Assembly (NCBI GenBank): GCA_020054355.1
Contig: JAGVLI010001028.1
Coordinates: 1 to 11,304 of the forward strand
DNA: 11,304 bases
Direction of reading: 5' to 3'
Source: Planctomycetales bacterium
GTDB lineage: Bacteria > Planctomycetota > Planctomycetia > Gemmatales > Gemmataceae
Of this stretch, positions 6,985 through 11,304 are shown one piece after another. The first letter of the stretch is position 1. Each line of letters begins with the position of its first letter. The translations under genes and the position numbers were made by a program. The notes beneath the pieces were generated by a model. The model was not told the DNA's origin and made no database searches. It saw nothing but the letters and a program-made list of their open reading frames with translations.

Positions 6985-9783
6985 CTATTTGCCCGCCAAC
7001 TGCTCGCCCGCCAGCTTCTTCGCCTGCTCCAGCGCTTCGCCGAGCTTGGCCGCGTCCTTGCCGCCGGCCTGGGCCATGTCGGGCTTGCCTCCCCCCTTGC
7101 CGCCGATCAGCGGCGCGATCTGCTTGATGAGATTGCCCGCGTGCGCCCCCTTGGCCACCATGTCCTTGGTCGCTCCCGCCAGCAGCCCGACCTTGCCCTC
7201 GTCGTTCCAGCCGAAGACGACGACGACGTTGCTGACTTTCTGCCGCAGTCGGTCGAGTTGGGTCAGTATCTGCTCGTTGGGCGCTGACGGGATTTCGCCG
7301 ACCACGATCTTCGCACCGTTCAGTTCGAGTGCGCTCGCCAGCAGCTTGTCGGTAACGCTCACCAGGTCGCCGCTCGTCCCCTTCTTGAGCTGCTGCTGGA
7401 GCTTCTTGATTTCCGCTTCCAGCCCTTCGATGCGCCCCGGCAGATCGTCCGGCTGACAGCGGAACTTGCCCGTCAGCTGCTCGACCACCGACGACAGCCT
7501 CTGCACCGTGGCCACGGCTTCGCGGCCGGTAACGCCGATCACCCGACGCACCCCCTTGCCGACCGCCTCCTGGGTGACGATCTTGAAGAAGCCCGCCTCG
7601 CCGGTGTGGCGCAGATGGGTGCCGCCGCAAAACTCGACGGAATGCTCCGCCGTCACGTCTTCGGGCTTCTCCGCGCCGATCAGCAGCACGCGCACCGGAT
7701 CGGGATACTTCTCGCCGAAGACCGCGCGCACGCCGTGAACGCGCTTCGCGTCCGCCAGCGGCATGACGACCGCCTTCACCGACAGGTCGCCGTAAATTTT
7801 CTCGTTGACCAATCGTTCCACGTCGGCGATTTGCTTCGGCGTCAACGGCTCGGGATGGGCGAAATCGAAGCGCGTCTTCTCCGGATCGACCAGCGAACCT
7901 TTCTGCTCGATATGGTCGCCCAGCACTTTTCGCAGCGCCCAGTTGAGCAGGTGCGTGGTCGTGTGATTGCGCATCGTGTCCGCGCGCACTCCGGAAATCT
8001 CCAGGGTCGCGGGCTGGCCCGGTTCGAGATGGCCCTCGACGACCCGGCCTATGTGGAGGATGCCGTCACCCAGTTTCTTGGTGTCGTCCACCTCGAAGCG
8101 GCCGGTCGCTGTTGCTATCGTGCCCTGGTCTCCGACCTGCCCGCCTTGTTCGGCGTAGAAGTTGGTGCGGTCCAGGATCAGGCCGGCGGCGCTCTCGACA
8201 GCCAGCGTCCCCGCAGTCATGACGATGTTGTCCTTGACCCAACCCAGCACCTTGGCCGTTGCCTTCAACCCCTCGAACTTCGGTGCATCGTCGGTGCGGG
8301 GCAGCGTGCCGCTGATGGCGCTGATGACGACCTTTTCCTTGTCGCCCCGCGATTTCACCGTGTGTTCGTCGATCAGGAGTTGATAAAGCGCTTCATCCAC
8401 GGCTAGACCGCGCTCCTGCCCCATCTGGCGGGTCAGGTCGATGGGAAAGCCATAGGTGGTATAAAGCTCGAAAGCGTCTTCACCGGAAATCACCGGCACC
8501 CGGCCCTTGGCAGAATTCTTCGCCCGCACGGTTGCCTTCTCGAACAGCTGGATGCCGCGTTCGATGGTCGTCAGGAACTCGGACTCCTCGCTGCGAATCT
8601 GCTCGATCATCTCGGTCGAGCGGAACTTTAGTTCCTTAAACGCATGGCCCATGTGGTCCACGAGTGCGTTCACCAGCTTGAACAGGAACGGCTCGCGCAG
8701 GTTGAAGACCTGCCAGCCGTAGCGCACAGCGCGGCGCAGCACGCTGCGCATCACCGAACCGCGGCCCTTGTTGCCGAACTGCCCGCCGTCCGCCACGGAG
8801 AACGACAGCATCCGCAAGTGGTCCGCGATGACCCGAAACGCCAGGTCGGAGAGGTCGTCGAGCTTGCCGCCGTACCTGCGGTTGGCAATCTCGCCGATGG
8901 CATCCATCAAGGGCGCGAACACGTCGGTGTCATAGTTGCTATCCTTGCCTTGCAGCACGGCCGTGATGCGCTCGAAGCCCATGCCGGTATCGACGTGCTT
9001 GGCCGGCAGCGGCGACAGCTTGCGGTATTTCGCAACGATCTCGTCGCGAGACTTGAAAGGCAGTTTGGATTTATCCGGCGTCTGGTCCCACTTTTTCAAT
9101 TGCTCCACGCCCTGGGGATCGGGGTAGTACGAATTGAACTGGATGAACACCAGGTTCCAAATTTCGATCACTTCCGGCCGACCCGCGTTGACCAGCTTGC
9201 CGCCACTCTGGTCCGGCGTGCGGTCGTAATGGATCTCGGTGCAGGGACCGCACGGACCCGTATCGCCCATCTCCCAGAAGTTGTCCTTCTTGTTGCCCAG
9301 GTGGATGTGCGTCGGGTCGATGTCGGTCTGCGTCCGCCAGTATTCGGCCGCCTCGTCGTCGCGGGCCAGTTTCTGCCCCACGTCGCCCTCGAAGACGGTG
9401 ACGTGCAGCCGATTCTTGTCGAGTTGCCAGACCTTGGTCAGCAGTTCCCAGGCCCAGCCGATCGCTTCCTTCTTGAAGTAATCGCCGAACGACCAGTTGC
9501 CGAGCATCTCGAAGAACGTGTGGTGATAGGTATCCCGGCCGACGTCGTCGAGGTCGTTATGCTTGCCGCCGGCGCGGATGCACTTCTGCGAGTTGACCGC
9601 TCGGCTGTAAGGCCGGCTGCCCGCGCCCAGGAATACGTCCTTGAACTGGTTCATGCCGGCGTTGGTGAAGAGCAAGGTGGGATCGTCGGCCGGCACCACC
9701 GGGGACGAGGGCACGAAGGTATGGCCGTGCTTCTCCACGAAGAAGTCGATGAACTGCTGGCGGATCTCGCTGGCTTTGAGCAT
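6985..9783 (-). CDS. alaS: Alanine--tRNA ligase
   Basis: This enzyme charges tRNA-Ala with alanine using ATP in the cytoplasm, and hydrolyses mischarged Ser- or Gly-tRNA-Ala. It has 932 residues, longer than the E. coli enzyme (876). The class II aminoacylation domain opens MLKASEIRQQFIDFF, with SSPVVPADDPTLLFTNAGMNQFK (26-48) and HHTFFEMLGNWSFGDYFKKEAI (87-108). DTGMGFERITAVLQ lies at 265-278. The editing domain keeps its four metal ligands: H607 and H611 (HTTTH), C719 and H723 (CGGTH). The C-Ala domain has the Gly-rich GGKGGGKPDMAQAGG (894-908). Compared with the usual form, about 30 extra residues lie between IQFN (214-217) and LPAKHVDTG (259-267). The ATG at 9783 fits the family N-terminus; the ribosome site is weak (GGAA, 7 bases away). 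It is transcribed alone, convergent with the exported module and downstream of a separate operon. Identification is certain. Confidence 0.98.
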   Translation of the reverse strand: MLKASEIRQQFIDFFVEKHGHTFVPSSPVVPADDPTLLFTNAGMNQFKDVFLGAGSRPYSRAVNSQKCIRAGGKHNDLDDVGRDTYHHTFFEMLGNWSFGDYFKKEAIGWAWELLTKVWQLDKNRLHVTVFEGDVGQKLARDDEAAEYWRTQTDIDPTHIHLGNKKDNFWEMGDTGPCGPCTEIHYDRTPDQSGGKLVNAGRPEVIEIWNLVFIQFNSYYPDPQGVEQLKKWDQTPDKSKLPFKSRDEIVAKYRKLSPLPAKHVDTGMGFERITAVLQGKDSNYDTDVFAPLMDAIGEIANRRYGGKLDDLSDLAFRVIADHLRMLSFSVADGGQFGNKGRGSVMRSVLRRAVRYGWQVFNLREPFLFKLVNALVDHMGHAFKELKFRSTEMIEQIRSEESEFLTTIERGIQLFEKATVRAKNSAKGRVPVISGEDAFELYTTYGFPIDLTRQMGQERGLAVDEALYQLLIDEHTVKSRGDKEKVVISAISGTLPRTDDAPKFEGLKATAKVLGWVKDNIVMTAGTLAVESAAGLILDRTNFYAEQGGQVGDQGTIATATGRFEVDDTKKLGDGILHIGRVVEGHLEPGQPATLEISGVRADTMRNHTTTHLLNWALRKVLGDHIEQKGSLVDPEKTRFDFAHPEPLTPKQIADVERLVNEKIYGDLSVKAVVMPLADAKRVHGVRAVFGEKYPDPVRVLLIGAEKPEDVTAEHSVEFCGGTHLRHTGEAGFFKIVTQEAVGKGVRRVIGVTGREAVATVQRLSSVVEQLTGKFRCQPDDLPGRIEGLEAEIKKLQQQLKKGTSGDLVSVTDKLLASALELNGAKIVVGEIPSAPNEQILTQLDRLRQKVSNVVVVFGWNDEGKVGLLAGATKDMVAKGAHAGNLIKQIAPLIGGKGGGKPDMAQAGGKDAAKLGEALEQAKKLAGEQLAGK

Positions 9784-9831
9784 GGTACGATTCCGTCACG
9801 GCTCCGGATGATTCAGGTATCATTCCAGACC

Positions 9832-9854
9832 ATTGTATGGCCGAACGGGTTCGG
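9832..9854 (-). promoter_or_regulatory. alaS: Possible alaS promoter -10 with adjacent dyad
   Basis: On the minus strand TACAAT (9837-9832) matches the sigma70 -10 consensus at five of six bases and lies about 50 bases before the alaS start. No good -35 is seen 16-18 bases upstream. Instead a perfect dyad CCGAAC-2-GTTCGG occupies 9841-9854 immediately upstream, inside the spacer, and could bind a regulator. This is a weak call. Confidence 0.3.
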
Positions 9855-9886
9855 TTTCCCGCCCGGCCCGTGGACCTAATGAAACT

Positions 9887-9936
9887 GCCCGCGGCGCCGG
9901 CGAGGAAGAAGATTCATCCTCGCCCGCGCCGCGGGC
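9887..9936 (-). terminator. GC-rich terminator hairpin of the DUF4870 operon
   Basis: Arms 9887-9906 and 9917-9936 pair over 20 positions with one C-C mismatch (9898 with 9925) and a 10-base loop. In the minus direction it starts 22 bases after the last DUF4870 stop and is followed within a few bases by TTTCATT, a short and imperfect U-tract. Its position between that operon and alaS fits a terminator that keeps alaS transcription separate. Confidence 0.7.
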
Positions 9937-9958
9937 CGGTGAAACAGGCGCGCCGCGC

Positions 9959-10330
9959 TTACTTGATGAGCCGCACGATATGCCGATGCCGAAAAACCTT
10001 GCCTTCGTTGGCCTGCATCGCCGCCATGATAGCGAGCACCACATTGCCGACGGCGGCGGCGAGCACAATGGGGATACCAATGTAGATGTACATGAGTGGA
10101 AAGCCCACCACCAGAATGACGAAGATGTTCAACTCGAAGTTGAGCGCTTCCTTGGCTTGATCGCCGATAAAGGCCGATTGATCCTTCTTCATGATGTAGA
10201 GCGCCAGTGGCGCGACCCAGATGGTCATGATGCCGCCCAGATGAGCGATCATCGCCATCTGACGCTCTTCCACGGTGGACTCGATGGCGGGGGGCGGTCC
10301 GGTCGGAACAGAAGTCGGTTCGGTGGACAC
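9959..10330 (-). CDS. DUF4870 domain-containing membrane protein, third copy
   Basis: The protein has 123 residues and starts at GTG 10330. The frame stays open further upstream, but that part overlaps the preceding gene and reads as nonsense, whereas AGGAG at 10344-10340 sits 9 bases before this GTG. A Pro-rich N-tail (1-16) precedes EERQMAMIAHLGGI (21-34), the first membrane helix (about 25-47), then KKDQSAFIGDQAKEALNFEL (48-67) with the family NF at 64-65, and two hydrophobic segments (about 68-104). The end KVFRHRHIVRLIK departs from the YRYP-type ending of most members. DUF4870 proteins are small membrane proteins of unknown function, compared with Tic20-like proteins. It most resembles the first gene of this operon (EERQM, FI-DQAKE-LNF). 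Confidence 0.85.
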   Translation of the reverse strand: MSTEPTSVPTGPPPAIESTVEERQMAMIAHLGGIMTIWVAPLALYIMKKDQSAFIGDQAKEALNFELNIFVILVVGFPLMYIYIGIPIVLAAAVGNVVLAIMAAMQANEGKVFRHRHIVRLIK

Positions 10331-10339
10331 GGCGGCAAT

Positions 10340-10344
10340 CTCCT
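10340..10344 (-). promoter_or_regulatory. Ribosome binding site supporting the GTG start at 10330
   Basis: AGGAG on the minus strand lies 9 bases upstream of GTG. No ATG at the expected beginning of the domain has a comparable site, so it decides the start of the third DUF4870 gene. Confidence 0.65.
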
Positions 10345-10356
10345 GCGCCCGGCGCG

Positions 10357-10740
10357 CTAGCGAATGATACGAATCGTGCAAGGATACTGATAAATCTGAC
10401 CTTCCGCGGCCTTCGAGCCGGCAACGACGGCCATGACGCCGGCGTACATGACTAGCAGCAACGGCAGCAGCAGGAACCAGCCGTCGATGAAGCCCAGCAG
10501 CATCAGCAGCAGCGTCGGTATCCAGTAAGTGAGCTGAAAATTCAGCGCTTCCTTGCCGTGAAAATCGACGAACTGCCCCTGCTGTCTTTTCGCCAGCCAG
10601 ATCAGCAGCGGTCCCAGGGGCATGGCCGTGCCCACCGCCACGACGCCAATCAACGCCGACATATGGCACATCTGGGCCATCTGCTTGTCCACGTCCTTGA
10701 GGCGTCCGACCTCTTGACCGCCGTAATCGCCCATCGGCAT
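10357..10740 (-). CDS. DUF4870 domain-containing membrane protein, second copy
   Basis: The protein has 127 residues from ATG 10740; a second ATG at 10734 gives a product two residues shorter. GAGAGGAG (10752-10745) overlaps the stop of the preceding gene and is 4 bases from the first ATG and 10 from the second, so either may be used. The gap to the first copy is 10 bases and to the third copy 26 bases, so the three are probably co-transcribed and may be translationally coupled. Features are DKQMAQMCHMSALIGV (18-33), a first hydrophobic stretch (about 28-50), the polar loop KRQQGQFVDFHGKEALNFQ (51-69) with NF at 67-68, a hydrophobic hairpin (about 70-108), and the family ending EGQIYQYPCTIRIIR. 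It lacks the Pro-rich N-tail of the other two. Function is unknown. Confidence 0.9.
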   Translation of the reverse strand: MPMGDYGGQEVGRLKDVDKQMAQMCHMSALIGVVAVGTAMPLGPLLIWLAKRQQGQFVDFHGKEALNFQLTYWIPTLLLMLLGFIDGWFLLLPLLLVMYAGVMAVVAGSKAAEGQIYQYPCTIRIIR

Positions 10741-10744
10741 GGCA

Positions 10745-10752
10745 CTCCTCTC
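10745..10752 (-). promoter_or_regulatory. Strong ribosome binding site overlapping the upstream stop
   Basis: GAGAGGAG on the minus strand shares two bases with the TGA (10753-10751) of the first DUF4870 gene and serves the second. This suggests coupled translation and argues against the longer reading frame that begins inside the first gene. Confidence 0.65.
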
Positions 10753-11167
10753 AGGTGATGTAGCGAACGGTGTACGGGTAGCGATAGACCTTGCCTTCCT
10801 TCGCGGCCATGCCGCCCTGGAAGCAGAAGATGCCGTTGGCAATCAGCACGGCAGGCAGCAACAGGAAGCCGACGTAGAACGCGCAGGTAATGGCCGCGAG
10901 CACCGTCACCATGGTCACGTTGATCTGGAAGTTAAGCGATTCCTTGGCCTGGTCCTCGATGAACGGCGACTGGCCCATCTTCATCGCCCAGAGGCCGAGC
11001 GGCGCCAGAAAGCCGCCGAAGGGCAGGATGCCGGCGAGATGCGCCACCATCCCCATCTGCCGTTCTTCGGCGTTGGACTCGATGACGGGCACATTTTCGC
11101 CTTGCACGGCCGGGGGAGTATCGGGCGGCGCAGGTTGAGGCTGCACCGGGGACGGGTCGGATGCCAT
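10751..11167 (-). CDS. DUF4870 domain-containing membrane protein, first copy
   Basis: The protein has 138 residues. The ATG at 11167 has GGAG (11178-11175) 7 bases upstream. A disordered Pro/Ala/Gln tail (1-28) leads into EERQMGMVAHLAGILPFGG (34-52), a membrane segment (about 38-62), the loop KMGQSPFIEDQAKESLNF (63-80), a two-helix hydrophobic region (about 84-120) and the typical end EGKVYRYPYTVRYIT. Each of these matches the DUF4870 family plan of about three membrane segments around a conserved NF loop. It is the first gene of a three-gene operon with a candidate promoter close upstream. Function in the family is not established; the tail may face the cytoplasm, which is inference. Confidence 0.92.
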   Translation of the reverse strand: MASDPSPVQPQPAPPDTPPAVQGENVPVIESNAEERQMGMVAHLAGILPFGGFLAPLGLWAMKMGQSPFIEDQAKESLNFQINVTMVTVLAAITCAFYVGFLLLPAVLIANGIFCFQGGMAAKEGKVYRYPYTVRYIT

Positions 11168-11208
11168 GAAAAATCTCCGTGCTGCTTGACTGGGGGTAAG
11201 ACGGAGGC

Positions 11209-11237
11209 ATTTTCGCCGCCGCCAGGGGCTTCGTCAA
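11209..11237 (-). promoter_or_regulatory. Candidate sigma70-type promoter of the DUF4870 operon
   Basis: On the minus strand TTGACG (11237-11232, five of six to consensus) and GAAAAT (11214-11209, four of six) are separated by exactly 17 bases. Transcription would start near 11202, leaving a leader of roughly 35 bases before the ATG at 11167. The spacing is ideal but the -10 is mediocre. Confidence 0.5.
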
Positions 11238-11248
11238 TCGCTTGGTTG

Positions 11249-11304
11249 CGGAAATCGCGACTTCCGTTCGTAGTTCCGCCTTCAGGCGGGTTTCGGCGAA
11301 ACCC
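11249..11304. repeat. Cluster of three short palindromes
   Basis: Three inverted repeats follow each other: CGGAA...TTCCG (11249-11266, near-perfect 18-base palindrome centred on TCGCGA), CCGCC-TTCA-GGCGG (11276-11289), and GGGTTTC-GGC-GAAACCC (11288-11304), which shares two bases with the second. No gene is visible here. The arrangement is typical of REP-like dispersed palindromes, or of a terminator for a gene beyond the window edge. Confidence 0.5.

Noticed and set aside
8644..9879. Plus-strand frame of 411 codons opposite alaS
   Set aside because: It is a shadow of alaS, whose identity is certain; the translated product has no plausible start site or domain.
10331..10669. N-terminal extension of the third DUF4870 gene, and the similar extension of the second gene to 10842
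   Set aside because: Both extensions overlap the preceding paralogue in another frame, have Arg/Ala-rich nonsense composition, and good ribosome sites lie at the internal starts 10330 and 10740.

Overview
The window (about 11.3 kb, clearly GC-rich) looks like chromosomal DNA of a planctomycete, probably of the Gemmata/Gemmataceae type. The grounds are three kinds of protein I associate with that group: a protein with tandem C-terminal beta-sandwich-like repeats, a very long Lys/Glu/Gln/Ala secreted coiled-coil protein, and a secreted squalene-cyclase-like alpha/alpha-repeat protein ending in LPIFQR. This assignment is from recognition, not from a search. There is no rRNA, tRNA, CRISPR array, transposase or phage gene that I can see.

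Plus-strand half (1-6879): three genes run in the same direction. The first is cut by the left edge (1-1977); it has a DUF4175-like portion followed by two copies of a roughly 160-residue domain. The second (2136-5789) encodes a 1217-residue exported protein without Cys or Trp. It has a long coiled-coil body, extremely repetitive AKQGE and KGEG linkers, and a short, ordinary-looking C-terminal tail. The third (5887-6879) encodes a 330-residue exported prenyltransferase/squalene-oxidase-repeat protein that lacks the DxDD motif of squalene-hopene cyclases. They probably form one functional module at the cell envelope. The function is not known and I do not assign one.

Centre: a 23-bp-arm hairpin at 6903-6955 separates this module from the convergent alaS gene (6985-9783, minus), a complete alanyl-tRNA synthetase of 932 residues with all four editing-site metal ligands and an unusual insertion of about 30 residues.

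Minus-strand right end (9959-11167): three small tandem DUF4870-type membrane proteins (138, 127 and 123 residues) form a compact operon. A plausible sigma70-type promoter lies upstream (11209-11237) and a strong terminator-like hairpin downstream (9887-9936). The last 56 bases of the window hold three short palindromes in a row.

No stretch over 300 bases lacks a gene. The gaps are 158, 97, 105, 175 and 137 bases, plus small gaps inside the operon. I found no convincing defence, mobile or biosynthetic system. The most interesting material is the secreted three-gene module, especially the repeat-built 1217-residue protein, and the triplicated DUF4870 operon.
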